Positions 38,314 to 47,913 of a stretch of DNA of 64,000 nucleotides are shown piece after piece. The position numbers and the translations under genes are program-made. The notes beneath the pieces are model-generated. The model saw only the letters and a list, made by a program, of their open reading frames with translations. It was not told the origin of the DNA and did no database searches. This DNA comes from Tannerellaceae bacterium. GTDB taxonomy: Bacteria; Bacteroidota; Bacteroidia; Bacteroidales; Tannerellaceae. The first letter of the stretch is position 1, and every line of letters begins with the position of its first letter. The stretch is from NCBI GenBank assembly GCA_021201865.1, contig JAJQEE010000114.1:35553-99552 (forward strand), written 5' to 3'.

Positions 38314-39453
38314 TTATCTCCCGCTATACATTTCTTCGTAATATTTAGTGTAATCACCTCCCAGAATATCTTCTACCCATTCCTGGTTATTCAGGTACCA
38401 ATGGATTGTTTTGACAATACCTGTCTCGAATTTGGTTTCAGGGGTCCAGCCCAACTCCGTAGATATTTTAGTCGGATCAATGGCATAGCGCTGATCATGG
38501 CCTAAACGGTCTTTTACGTAGGTGATCAGGTCATCGTTCATCCATTCTATAGAGATTTCCCCATTTCCGTCTATTTCCTTTCTTTTAAGTACCTGGCGGA
38601 GTTCCGGAGAATCAGTCAGGATATTCCGGATGGTCTGGATCGTTAGTTTTACGATCTCTATATTTTGCTTTTCATTATGTCCGCCTACATTATAGACTTC
38701 ACCGTTTTTTCCTTTCCTTATCACTATATCAATGGCTTTACAGTGATCCTCCACATATAGCCAGTCCCGGACATTGGTTCCATCTCCATATACCGGTAAT
38801 GATTTTCCTTCCAGAATATTTTTAATAATAAGAGGGATCAGTTTTTCCGGGAAATGGTAAGGACCATAGTTGTTGGAACAACGGGTGATCGTGACCGGCA
38901 TTTTATACGTATCGTGATAAGCCTTCACAAAAAGATCTGCGCTTGCTTTGGATGCACTATACGGACTTCGGGGGTCCAAAGGTGTATCTTCACAGAAGTA
39001 ACCTTCTTTTCCTAAACTACCATACACTTCATCCGTAGACACCTGATGAAAGCGAACCCCTTCTTTCCAGGTGGGATATCCATTTTCATCTTTACCGGTC
39101 ACCCAGGCTTTCCGGGCAGCATCTAATAGATTTTGTGTACCTAAAATGTTGGTGATAAGGAACAACTGAGGATTCTCAATACTCCGGTCGACATGGCTTT
39201 CCGCGGCGAAGTTCACGACATAATTAAAATCGTACCGGTCAAATAGCTGATCTGCCAGTTCGCAGTCTCCAATATCTCCTTTTACAAAAATGCATCTTTG
39301 ATTGTCAATATCTGTAGCAATGGTTTTCAGATTTCCGGCATAGGTCAGGGCATCCAGTACGACTAACCGGATATCCGGATGTTTTGCCAGCATATATTTT
39401 ACAAAATTTGCGCCGATAAACCCGGCAGCACCGGTAACCAAATACGTTTTCAT
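38314..39453 (-). CDS. rfbB: dTDP-glucose 4,6-dehydratase
   Basis: 379 aa cytosolic NAD-dependent short-chain dehydrogenase of the extended type. It converts dTDP-glucose to dTDP-4-keto-6-deoxyglucose, the second step towards dTDP-rhamnose. Rossmann motif TGAAGFIGANFVK at the N-terminus; catalytic STDEVYGSL with Thr/Asp/Glu, and YSASKAS with the Tyr-xxx-Lys pair. The DGTNVRDWLYVEDHC and NVGGHNEKQN segments are typical of RfbB. It lies 10 bases after rfbC and is co-transcribed with it. The rfbA and rfbD genes are not in the window. Confidence 0.95.
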   Translation of the reverse strand: MKTYLVTGAAGFIGANFVKYMLAKHPDIRLVVLDALTYAGNLKTIATDIDNQRCIFVKGDIGDCELADQLFDRYDFNYVVNFAAESHVDRSIENPQLFLITNILGTQNLLDAARKAWVTGKDENGYPTWKEGVRFHQVSTDEVYGSLGKEGYFCEDTPLDPRSPYSASKASADLFVKAYHDTYKMPVTITRCSNNYGPYHFPEKLIPLIIKNILEGKSLPVYGDGTNVRDWLYVEDHCKAIDIVIRKGKNGEVYNVGGHNEKQNIEIVKLTIQTIRNILTDSPELRQVLKRKEIDGNGEISIEWMNDDLITYVKDRLGHDQRYAIDPTKISTELGWTPETKFETGIVKTIHWYLNNQEWVEDILGGDYTKYYEEMYSGR

Positions 39454-39463
39454 AAGACTTTAA

Positions 39464-40021
39464 TTATATAGTGAAGTTTATTTCAGCATCTTTCAATAAA
39501 GGAGCGTTTGTATCTTTGTCGGAAAGCAAAAGAGTCTCCTGAGGAGAAGTATGCCACTGGATATGGATGGCCGGATCGTTATAACGAATTCCTCTTTCAT
39601 GCGCAGGAGAGTAGGGGTTATCCACTTTATACGTAAAAACGGCTGTTTCACTTAACACCTGGAAACCGTGGGCAAATCCCTGTGGAATAAATAACTGCTT
39701 TTTATTTTCTGCGGATAGCTTTACAGCGACGTATTGTCCGAAAGTAGGGGAGCCCCGGCGTATATCTACCGCCACATCCAGCACACTGCCCTGAATCACT
39801 CTAACTAACTTGGATTGTGCAAAAGGAGCTAATTGGTAATGTAATCCTCTGAGTACTCCTTTGGAAGAACGGGATTCATTGTCCTGAATAAAGTTTATTT
39901 TACCGATGTGTTGTTCGAAAATCGCCTGCTTGTAGGCTTCCATGAAGTACCCTCTGCTATCCGGAAAGACTTGGGGCTCTATGATCCATACGCCCGGTAT
40001 AGTGGTTTCTGTGAAACTCAT
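39464..40021 (-). CDS. rfbC: dTDP-4-dehydrorhamnose 3,5-epimerase
   Basis: 185 aa RmlC-type cupin, acting after RfbB in dTDP-L-rhamnose synthesis. Signatures: IPGVWIIEPQVFPDSRGYF at the N-terminus, NESRSSKGVLRGLHYQ with the catalytic His, DVAVDIRRGSPTFGQ, and IPQGFAHGFQVLSE. Full length. First gene of the rfbC-rfbB pair. The upstream region holds the htpG terminator and a TACTTTTG box, so the pair may have its own promoter. Confidence 0.95.
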   Translation of the reverse strand: MSFTETTIPGVWIIEPQVFPDSRGYFMEAYKQAIFEQHIGKINFIQDNESRSSKGVLRGLHYQLAPFAQSKLVRVIQGSVLDVAVDIRRGSPTFGQYVAVKLSAENKKQLFIPQGFAHGFQVLSETAVFTYKVDNPYSPAHERGIRYNDPAIHIQWHTSPQETLLLSDKDTNAPLLKDAEINFTI

Positions 40022-40055
40022 ATAGAATATTTAACGGTTTATAGTTATGCATAAA

Positions 40056-40096
40056 AATAAAAGGTGAAGTAAAATCACATTCACCTTTTATTTATT
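40056..40096 (-). terminator. htpG terminator hairpin
   Basis: AAATAAAAGGTGAA and TTCACCTTTTATTT arms (plus-strand reading) with a 13-base loop. On the minus strand a T-rich tail follows, as expected after htpG. It also lies in the 5' leader of rfbC if the -7 box at 40128-40135 is used. Confidence 0.75.
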
Positions 40097-40127
40097 ATAC
40101 AAAGAAACGCTTTTCATCGCATTTCTG

Positions 40128-40135
40128 CAAAAGTA
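40128..40135 (-). promoter_or_regulatory. Candidate -7 box TACTTTTG between htpG and rfbC
   Basis: CAAAAGTA on the plus strand, 12 bases after the htpG stop. A transcript from here would pass through the hairpin at 40056-40096 before reaching rfbC, so it could be a short terminated RNA or an attenuated leader. Confidence 0.3.
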
Positions 40136-40146
40136 TACAAACAAAA

Positions 40147-42198
40147 TTATTTGATCATATCCACACTTCGTTTAATGAAACGGCTCAGGGCTTCCCCTTT
40201 CAGCATACCGTTACTCAACAGGGCAAGGTCAATTAACTGGCTGACCATCTTATTCCGAGATGCATAAGAAGCTAAAATCTCATTCTGCTGGTTACGAAGC
40301 TCCTGGATCTTACGTTCCGTATTTTCCAGGTCTTCTTTTTCCTGTGCCGGGATCTCTTCGTCTTTCTTGTCTTTCTGCGCTTCCCGCAAATCTGCCTGAC
40401 GCGCTTCCCAACCTTTGATATCAGCCAGGAGAGGGTTCAATTGGTCGGCACATTCTTTCTCTTCATCCGCAAGTACCTGTTTGACGAGGGCATGGTCTGT
40501 ATTCAATACTAAATTGTAGGTGTCAGGCAGTTCTCCGTAGAAAGACATACCCGGTTGCATAGCTGACATTTCACGCATTCTACGCATGTATTCACTTTGA
40601 GTCAGCATCACCGGGTTGGCATTTTCTCCCAGGGCTTCAAAAGTCACATAGAAATCGACCTTGTTGATGGCCGGTACCTGGCTTTTGAATACTTCCTGTA
40701 ATGCGTTTTTCTGCTCTTCAGTCAGCGTTACCTTATTCTTATTCTCTTTTTTGATCAGATTATCAACGGTGTCACTATCTACCCGGACAAAATGCGTTTT
40801 CTCAAACTTCTGTTCTAATTGTCCTACCGCATGAATATCTAACTGGCCATCCATCAATAGGACACTATATCCTTTGTCTTTAGCAGCCTGAATGTAGCTA
40901 TATTGTTCATCCGGATTCGTTGTATACAGGTAAATAAGTTGCCCTTCTTTATCTGTCTGGTTTTCTTTAATCAGCGTTTTATACTCTTCAAACGTATAAT
41001 ATTTACCATCCACATCTTTCAGCAGAGCGAACTTCGCGGCACGGTCATAGAACTTCTCGTCGCTTAGCATACCATACTGGATAAATAATTTCAGGCTATC
41101 CCATTTCTCTTCAAACTGGGTTCTGTCAGACTTAAAGATCTCTTCCAGACGGTCGGCCACCTTTTTAGTGATGTGGTTGGAGATCTTTTTCACGTTGTGG
41201 TCACTTTGCAGATAAGAACGGGAAACGTTCAACGGAATATCGGGTGAATCCAACACGCCGTGTAGCAGGGTTAAGAATTCCGGTACGATGCCTTCCACAG
41301 AATCCGTAACAAATACCTGGTTACTATACAACTGGATCTTATTCCGGTTCAGGTCGAGATTATTCTTGATGCGTGGGAAATATAAAATACCTGTCAGGTT
41401 AAACGGATAATCCACATTCAGATGGATCCAGAAAAGCGGCTCTTCTGTCATAGGATACAGATCCCGGTAGAATTTCTTGTAGTCTTCATCTGTCATATCT
41501 GCAGGCTTACGTACCCAGGCCGGTTTGGTATCATTTACAATATTGTCCTCTTCCGTATCTACATATTTACCATCTTTCCACTCCTGCTTTTTACCAAAAG
41601 CAATCGGTACAGGCAGGAAACGGCAATATTTAGTCAACAATCCGTTGATCTTGTCCTTATTCAGGAAGTCTTTGTTCTCATCATCAATATACAGGATAAT
41701 ATCAGTACCGCGATCGGCTTTTTCCGTTTCTTCGAGGGTATATTCCGGTGTACCGTCACAACTCCATTTTACGGCAGTCGCTCCTTCTTTATAAGAACGG
41801 GTAACGATCTCCACCTTTTTAGAAACCATAAACGAAGAGTAGAATCCAAGACCGAAGTGACCAATGATAGCAGCCGCGTCATTCTTATATTTTTCAACGA
41901 ATTCCTCTGCTCCCGAGAAAGCGATCTGGTTGATATATTTATCTATCTCTTCCGCTGTCATCCCTATACCACGGTCTGAGATCGTAATCGTCTGGTCATC
42001 AAATTTGACATGTACCGTTAAATCTCCCAGTTCCCCTTTGAATTCACCTACGGAAGCAAGTGTTTTCAGTTTTTGGGTCGCATCTACTGCGTTTGACACT
42101 AATTCACGAAGGAAAATCTCATGATCACTGTATAAAAACTTTTTAATAATAGGAAAAATGTTTTCGCTGGTAACTCCAATATGTCCTTGTTGTGCCAT
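40147..42198 (-). CDS. htpG: Molecular chaperone HtpG (Hsp90)
   Basis: 683 aa, cytosolic ATP-dependent chaperone homodimer. N-terminal GHKL ATPase: LRELVSNAVDATQKL with the catalytic Glu and Mg-binding Asn, DRGIGMTAEEID, and GHFGLGFYSSFMVS as the lid/phosphate loop. Middle domain with the catalytic-loop Arg in PLNVSRSYLQSD. C-terminal dimerisation domain ends in MLKGEALSRFIKRSVDMI. The C-terminal half has an insertion rich in charged residues (about 580-610). Expected Bacteroidales length. Followed on the same strand by rfbC and preceded by clpC, all on the minus strand. Confidence 0.97.
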   Translation of the reverse strand: MAQQGHIGVTSENIFPIIKKFLYSDHEIFLRELVSNAVDATQKLKTLASVGEFKGELGDLTVHVKFDDQTITISDRGIGMTAEEIDKYINQIAFSGAEEFVEKYKNDAAAIIGHFGLGFYSSFMVSKKVEIVTRSYKEGATAVKWSCDGTPEYTLEETEKADRGTDIILYIDDENKDFLNKDKINGLLTKYCRFLPVPIAFGKKQEWKDGKYVDTEEDNIVNDTKPAWVRKPADMTDEDYKKFYRDLYPMTEEPLFWIHLNVDYPFNLTGILYFPRIKNNLDLNRNKIQLYSNQVFVTDSVEGIVPEFLTLLHGVLDSPDIPLNVSRSYLQSDHNVKKISNHITKKVADRLEEIFKSDRTQFEEKWDSLKLFIQYGMLSDEKFYDRAAKFALLKDVDGKYYTFEEYKTLIKENQTDKEGQLIYLYTTNPDEQYSYIQAAKDKGYSVLLMDGQLDIHAVGQLEQKFEKTHFVRVDSDTVDNLIKKENKNKVTLTEEQKNALQEVFKSQVPAINKVDFYVTFEALGENANPVMLTQSEYMRRMREMSAMQPGMSFYGELPDTYNLVLNTDHALVKQVLADEEKECADQLNPLLADIKGWEARQADLREAQKDKKDEEIPAQEKEDLENTERKIQELRNQQNEILASYASRNKMVSQLIDLALLSNGMLKGEALSRFIKRSVDMIK

Positions 42199-42384
42199 AG
42201 AAATATGTTTTTTATTGTTTAATATTTATTTTAACTGCCTATCAGAAGACAAAAAAAATGCCAGACTAAATAGTCTGACAAAATTGCAGAATATAATTTC
42301 TGAAGCGGGAAAAAAGTTTAGCACACAAATGACTCAGATAGGTTTCATCTGCATCATCTGTGTGCTAATGGCTAATCATACTTA

Positions 42385-44949
42385 TTATGGATTATTTTTC
42401 TGGATCTCCGTAGTGATCTGTTGTTCTTCTTCATTGAAGCCAACTAAAATCGTATCACCTTCTGTCACGGAAGCCCGGATAATCATTTCCGCCATTTCAT
42501 CTTCCAGATATTTCTGGATCGCACGTTTCAACGGACGGGCACCAAACTGAATGTCATATCCTTTGGAAGCAATAAAATCTTTCGCCTCTTCTGTAATAAT
42601 CAGTTTATACCCTAACTTTTCTACCCGGTCATATAATCCTTCCAGTTCAATATCAATGATCTTATGGATCGCTTCTTTATCTAACTGGTCGAACATGATG
42701 ATATCGTCAATACGGTTCAGGAACTCAGGAGCAAAAGCTTTATTGAGAGCCTTCTGGATCACACCCCGTGAGAACTCCTTATCCGCTTCCCCTTCCGCTT
42801 GTGTGTTGAAACCTACCCCACGGCCAAAGTCTTTCAACTGGCGTGTTCCGATGTTGGAGGTCAGAATCAGGATCGTGTTCTTAAAGTCGATCCGTCTGCC
42901 TAAACTATCTGTCAGGCGTCCTTCATCCAATACCTGCAACAACAGGTTAAATACATCCGGATGGGCCTTTTCAATCTCGTCCAATAAAACGACTGAATAA
43001 GGTTTACGACGGACTTTTTCCGTTAACTGGCCACCTTCTTCATAACCCACATATCCCGGAGGTGCTCCGATCAGACGGGAAACAGCGAATTTTTCCAGAT
43101 ATTCACTCATATCGATGCGGATCAGGGAATCAGTCGAATCAAACAGGTATTCCGCCAGTTTCTTTGCCAAGTGAGTTTTACCTACCCCGGTAGGTCCCAG
43201 GAACATAAAAGTTCCGATCGGTTTATTCGGATCTTTTAATCCGACCCGGTTCCGTTGGATGGCTTTCACGATCTTTTGTACGGCTTCATCCTGACCGATC
43301 ACTTTGCTTTTAAGCATATCGCCCATTTCCAGCAATTTCAGGTTCTCTGCCTTTGCGATCCGTTGTACGGGAACACCTGACATCATGGCTACTACTTCAG
43401 CCACTTTTTCCTCATCGACAGTCTCTCTCTGTTCCTGCAATTCCTGTTCCCACTTGGTTTTAGCCGCTTCCAACTGCAACAGGAACTGACGTTCCTGATC
43501 ACGGAAGCTGGCAGCCAATTCAAAGTTCTGTGACTTAACAGCCGCTAACTTCTCAGCTTTTGTGTCCTCAATCTTTGCTTCCAGCTCTTCAATACTCTTG
43601 GGAACAATAATATTGGAGATATGTACACGGGAACCCGCTTCATCCATGGCGTCGATGGCTTTGTCCGGGAAGTTCCGGTCACTGATGTAACGGTCAGTCA
43701 GATTCACACAAGCCTGTAGAGCTTCGTCCGTGTAGATCACATTATGATGTTCTTCATATCTGGGCTTAATATTGTTCAGGATTTGAAGTGTCTCTTCCGC
43801 GGTCGTAGGATCTACGATCACTTTCTGGAAACGACGTTCCAGGGCTCCATCCTTTTCAATATTCTTACGATATTCGTCTAAGGTTGTTGCGCCAATACAT
43901 TGGATCTCTCCCCGGGCTAACGCCGGCTTTAACATATTGGCCGCATCCATAGAACCGGATGCGGATCCCGCTCCTACGATCGTATGGATCTCATCGATAA
44001 ACAGGATAATGTTCGGATTCTTGGACAGTTCGTTTAATATGGCTTTGATACGTTCCTCGAATTGTCCCCGGTATTTGGTTCCGGCCACAATAGAAGCCAT
44101 GTCTAAGCTGATTAACCGTTTATCAAACAATACACGGGAAACCTTTCGCTGAATAATGCGCAGTGCAAGTCCTTCCACAATGGCTGATTTACCGACTCCC
44201 GGTTCTCCGATCAGTACCGGATTGTTTTTCTTTCTACGGCTCAGGATCTGTGCCAGCCGTTCAATCTCTTTTTCCCGTCCGACGATCGGATCCAGTCTGT
44301 TTTCCGCCGCGGCACGGGTCATATCCGTACCGAAGTTATCTAAAACAGGGGTATCATTCGGAGATTTAGACTGCGTGGCTCCCTGGCCGGAAGAACGGGG
44401 TGTTTCTCTGCGGGCGGAAAATGAGTCATCCTCATCTTCATCCTCGTCATCCGTAAAACCGTCCACAATCTCTTCATCCATGTCTTCCATCATCTCTTCC
44501 ATTTCTTTTATTCCTGTTAAGCTCACTAATTTGTTATAGACAGAGCGATACGTGACGCCGGCGTCGCCTAATACTTTCGCCGCCACATTGAACTCTTCCT
44601 TCAGAATAGCCAGCAGCAAGTGCTCGGTCCCTGTTACTTCGCTTTTAAATAAACGGGCTTCCAGCATGCTCATGCGTAATACACGTTCAGTCGTTTTGCT
44701 GATTGCTATTTCGTGATTTTCATTTTCGTCTATATCAAACGTATTCTTTATATTCTCTTCAATTTGACTCTTGATCTCAGGAAGGTCTACGTGTAGCTCA
44801 TTCAGTATCTGTATGGCTTTTCCTTCCCCATCCCTGATAATACCAAGCATTAAGTGTTCCGGTCCGATATAACTGTTTTGTAAACGGCCCGCTTCTTCCC
44901 GGCTGTATTCCAAAACATCTGCCAATCGTTTTGAATAATTATTCTTCAT
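42385..44949 (-). CDS. clpC: ATP-dependent Clp protease ATP-binding subunit ClpC
   Basis: 854 aa AAA+ unfoldase feeding the ClpP protease. Double Clp N repeat (about 1-150; SREEAGRLQNSYIGPEHLML). An acidic linker (about 150-175, long runs of Asp/Glu with DEDEDEDD) precedes the first ATPase. D1 Walker A GEPGVGKS and Walker B FIDEIHT; middle UVR-like coiled coil near 420-470; D2 Walker A GPTGVGKTHLAK, Walker B LLDEIEKAH and sensor 2 GARPLKRAI. The C-terminus lacks any secretion signal. Adjacent to htpG, grouping two chaperones, and divergent from gyrA. Confidence 0.97.
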   Translation of the reverse strand: MKNNYSKRLADVLEYSREEAGRLQNSYIGPEHLMLGIIRDGEGKAIQILNELHVDLPEIKSQIEENIKNTFDIDENENHEIAISKTTERVLRMSMLEARLFKSEVTGTEHLLLAILKEEFNVAAKVLGDAGVTYRSVYNKLVSLTGIKEMEEMMEDMDEEIVDGFTDDEDEDEDDSFSARRETPRSSGQGATQSKSPNDTPVLDNFGTDMTRAAAENRLDPIVGREKEIERLAQILSRRKKNNPVLIGEPGVGKSAIVEGLALRIIQRKVSRVLFDKRLISLDMASIVAGTKYRGQFEERIKAILNELSKNPNIILFIDEIHTIVGAGSASGSMDAANMLKPALARGEIQCIGATTLDEYRKNIEKDGALERRFQKVIVDPTTAEETLQILNNIKPRYEEHHNVIYTDEALQACVNLTDRYISDRNFPDKAIDAMDEAGSRVHISNIIVPKSIEELEAKIEDTKAEKLAAVKSQNFELAASFRDQERQFLLQLEAAKTKWEQELQEQRETVDEEKVAEVVAMMSGVPVQRIAKAENLKLLEMGDMLKSKVIGQDEAVQKIVKAIQRNRVGLKDPNKPIGTFMFLGPTGVGKTHLAKKLAEYLFDSTDSLIRIDMSEYLEKFAVSRLIGAPPGYVGYEEGGQLTEKVRRKPYSVVLLDEIEKAHPDVFNLLLQVLDEGRLTDSLGRRIDFKNTILILTSNIGTRQLKDFGRGVGFNTQAEGEADKEFSRGVIQKALNKAFAPEFLNRIDDIIMFDQLDKEAIHKIIDIELEGLYDRVEKLGYKLIITEEAKDFIASKGYDIQFGARPLKRAIQKYLEDEMAEMIIRASVTEGDTILVGFNEEEQQITTEIQKNNP

Positions 44950-45279
44950 ATTATATTATGTATACTATACCTATTATTAATTTTATATATAACAGCAAAA
45001 TTCGTGCCAATGTTGAAAAGCTTCCTTTTTGTCCATATTTATAGGCAATATAGGTATTTTTATGGTAAAAAAGAAGGATCCGGGAAGGAAAATGGCAGAA
45101 AAACAAACAGGTGGCTTTTAAACTATTAAAACTTTTCCCTGTCTATTCATTTACAGGTGAATTCTATCGTCCCAAAACTGTAAAATTTACCCGTAAAATC
45201 TTTCGTAATATGAGGAAAAGCCTTACCTTAGTGCACTTTTTGGTCGAAAAGTAACTGAGTGTAATTAATATAAAACTAA
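44950..45279. other. Divergent clpC/gyrA regulatory gap
   Basis: 330 bases without an ORF of note. It must hold both promoters. No good TAnnTTTG box or stress operator (for example a CIRCE element) is recognisable to me; the segment at 45220-45245 (TAGTGCACTTTTTGG) is only a weak candidate for gyrA. Confidence 0.4.
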
Positions 45280-47877
45280 ATGGTTGATCAAGACAGAATT
45301 ATAAAGATCAACATCGAGGAAGAAATGAAATCGGCATACATTGATTATTCAATGTCTGTTATCGTTTCTCGTGCTCTTCCTGATGTGAGGGATGGTTTTA
45401 AACCGGTTCATCGTCGCGTATTATTTGGAATGAATGAGCTGGGGAATACATCCGACAAACCTTATAAAAAATCTGCAAGAATTGTTGGTGAAGTTTTAGG
45501 TAAGTACCATCCACACGGAGACAGCTCTGTGTATTTTGCTATGGTACGTATGGCACAGAAATGGTCACTGCGCTATCCTTTAGTAGACGGACAGGGTAAC
45601 TTCGGGTCAGTGGACGGGGATAGTCCGGCTGCGATGCGTTACACGGAAGCCCGTTTAAGTAAACTTGCAGAGGAAATGTTACGGGATATCGATAAAGATA
45701 CCGTGGATTTCCAACTTAACTTTGACGATACGCTTAAAGAACCTACCGTACTTCCTACCCGTATTCCTAACTTATTGGTGAATGGGGCTTCAGGTATCGC
45801 CGTAGGGATGGCAACGAATATGCCGCCTCACAATATGACGGAAGTTTTGAATGCTTCTATGGCCTATATTGATGCCCGCGGAGAGATAGAGATCGAAGAA
45901 CTGATGGAGTACGTAAAAGCTCCTGATTTCCCGACCGGTGCGACTATTTATGGTTATGCAGGGGTAAAAGATGCGTTTGAAACAGGTAGAGGACGTATTA
46001 TTCTTCGTGGAAAGGCGGAGATTGAAACAGAAGGCCACCATGAGAAGATCATTATTTCGGAGATCCCTTATCTGGTGAATAAAGCGGAACTGATCAAACA
46101 TATTGCTGACCTGGTAAATGATAAACGTCTGGAAGGTATTTCAAACGTAAATGACGAATCCGACAGACATGGTATGCGTATTGTCGTAGACGTGAAGCGG
46201 GATGCCAATTCAGGAGTTGTTCTGAACAAACTCTACAAAATGACTGCCTTGCAGTCTTCTTTCAGTGTAAACAATATCGCACTCGTCAATGGACGGCCGA
46301 AACAGTTAAACCTGAAAGATATGATCAAAGCGTTTGTAGATCACCGTCGTGAAGTCGTGATCCGCAGAACGAAATTTGATTTGAAGAAAGCGGAAGAAAG
46401 AGCGCATATTTTAGAAGGGCTGATTATTGCATCTGACAATATAGATGAAGTCATTGCAATCATCAAAGCCTCTAAAAGTCCTCAGGAAGCAATCGCAAAC
46501 CTGATTGAACGTTTCGGACTGACAGATGTACAGGCACGGGCGATTGTAGAAATGAGATTGCGCCAGCTAACCGGTCTGGAACAGGATAAACTACGTGCTG
46601 AATATGAAGAGATTGAGAAATTAATCGCTTCATTGAAAGAGATCCTGGAAAATGAAGACCGTTGCATGGAGGTGATCAAAGGAGAATTGAGAGAGGTGAA
46701 TGACAAATATGGAGATGAACGTAAAACAGATATTGTCTATGCTTCAGAAGAACTGAATCCGGAAGATTTCTATGCGGATGATGAAATGATTATCACCATT
46801 TCGCACTTAGGCTATATCAAACGTACTCCGTTGAGAGAATTCCGTGCGCAAGGCCGTGGTGGAGTAGGAGCCAAAGGTTCTGAAACCCGGGATGCAGACT
46901 TCGTACAATATATCTATCCGGCTTCTATGCATGCCACCTTGCTTATATTTACCGCAAAAGGGAAATGCTACTGGTTGAAGGTGTATGATATTCCGGAAGG
47001 AGCAAAGAACTCCAAAGGCCGTGCTATTCAGAATTTGCTGAATATTGAACCGGATGACAAAGTCAATGCGTTTATCCGTGTGAAACGATTGACAACGGAT
47101 ACGGATTTCATCAATTCACACTATTTATTGTTCTGTACAAAGAACGGGGTGATTAAGAAAACAGTGCTGGAAGCCTATTCACGTCCGCGTCAGAATGGAG
47201 TGAATGCGATTACCTTACGCGAAGGAGACGGATTGATTGATGTACGGATGACGAACGGAGATAATGAAGTCCTGATTGCAAACCGTAACGGACGTGCGAT
47301 TCGTTTCCATGAAAGTGCCGTACGTGTGATGGGACGTACCGCTTCCGGAGTAAGAGGTATGACACTGGATGATGATCCTGCGGATGAAGTAATAGGTATG
47401 ATCTGTGTAAAGAACAAAGAAGAAGAATCTATTCTTGTAGTATCAGAGCAGGGATATGGAAAACGTTCGAGCATAGATGACTATCGCATCACCAACCGTG
47501 GCGGTAAAGGGGTAAAAACCCTTAATATTACAGAGAAAACCGGAAAGCTGGTAGCTATCAAGACGGTAACGGATGAAAATGACCTGATGATCATTAATAA
47601 ATCCGGTATTACGATCCGTCTGAAAGTATCTTCCATGAATATCATTGGTCGTGCCACACAGGGAGTCCGGTTGATCAACCTGGGTAAACGGAATGATGAG
47701 ATTGCTTCTGTTTGTAAGGTATTGTCAGAAGAAGAAGAGGAACTGGTGGAAGAAAAAGCGGAAAATGAAGTACAGGAAGCTTTAGCAGCCACCGAGATCA
47801 CAATGCTGCCGGATGACATCACAGAAGAAGCGGACACCAATGATTCCGAAGAATCAGCTGACACAGCTGAAGAGTAA
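45280..47877 (+). CDS. gyrA: DNA gyrase subunit A
   Basis: 865 aa; breakage-reunion subunit of the type II topoisomerase that introduces negative supercoils. Catalytic Tyr121 in [10 protein letters not shown]; quinolone-determining region [17 protein letters not shown] with Ser82, the position equivalent to E. coli Ser83, unchanged. The site equivalent to E. coli Asp87 is Phe86. The GyrA box for DNA wrapping is [10 protein letters not shown] (about 525-535), followed by six beta-pinwheel blades. The acidic C-terminal tail (about 830-865) is rich in Glu and Asp. It is followed after 36 bases by a TPR gene on the same strand, a conserved Bacteroidales neighbour. Confidence 0.97.
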   Translation: MVDQDRIIKINIEEEMKSAYIDYSMSVIVSRALPDVRDGFKPVHRRVLFGMNELGNTSDKPYKKSARIVGEVLGKYHPHGDSSVYFAMVRMAQKWSLRYPLVDGQGNFGSVDGDSPAAMRYTEARLSKLAEEMLRDIDKDTVDFQLNFDDTLKEPTVLPTRIPNLLVNGASGIAVGMATNMPPHNMTEVLNASMAYIDARGEIEIEELMEYVKAPDFPTGATIYGYAGVKDAFETGRGRIILRGKAEIETEGHHEKIIISEIPYLVNKAELIKHIADLVNDKRLEGISNVNDESDRHGMRIVVDVKRDANSGVVLNKLYKMTALQSSFSVNNIALVNGRPKQLNLKDMIKAFVDHRREVVIRRTKFDLKKAEERAHILEGLIIASDNIDEVIAIIKASKSPQEAIANLIERFGLTDVQARAIVEMRLRQLTGLEQDKLRAEYEEIEKLIASLKEILENEDRCMEVIKGELREVNDKYGDERKTDIVYASEELNPEDFYADDEMIITISHLGYIKRTPLREFRAQGRGGVGAKGSETRDADFVQYIYPASMHATLLIFTAKGKCYWLKVYDIPEGAKNSKGRAIQNLLNIEPDDKVNAFIRVKRLTTDTDFINSHYLLFCTKNGVIKKTVLEAYSRPRQNGVNAITLREGDGLIDVRMTNGDNEVLIANRNGRAIRFHESAVRVMGRTASGVRGMTLDDDPADEVIGMICVKNKEEESILVVSEQGYGKRSSIDDYRITNRGGKGVKTLNITEKTGKLVAIKTVTDENDLMIINKSGITIRLKVSSMNIIGRATQGVRLINLGKRNDEIASVCKVLSEEEEELVEEKAENEVQEALAATEITMLPDDITEEADTNDSEESADTAEE

Positions 47878-47913
47878 GGTTTGTATAAATAGAAAATGAA
47901 ATATTAATCTCAA

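Noticed and set aside
41422..41979. 185-codon plus-strand ORF inside htpG
   Set aside because: Antisense shadow of a strongly conserved gene; Phe/Ile-rich low-complexity translation.
44950..45279. CIRCE or other heat-shock operator upstream of clpC
   Set aside because: No inverted repeat matching CIRCE could be found on either strand.
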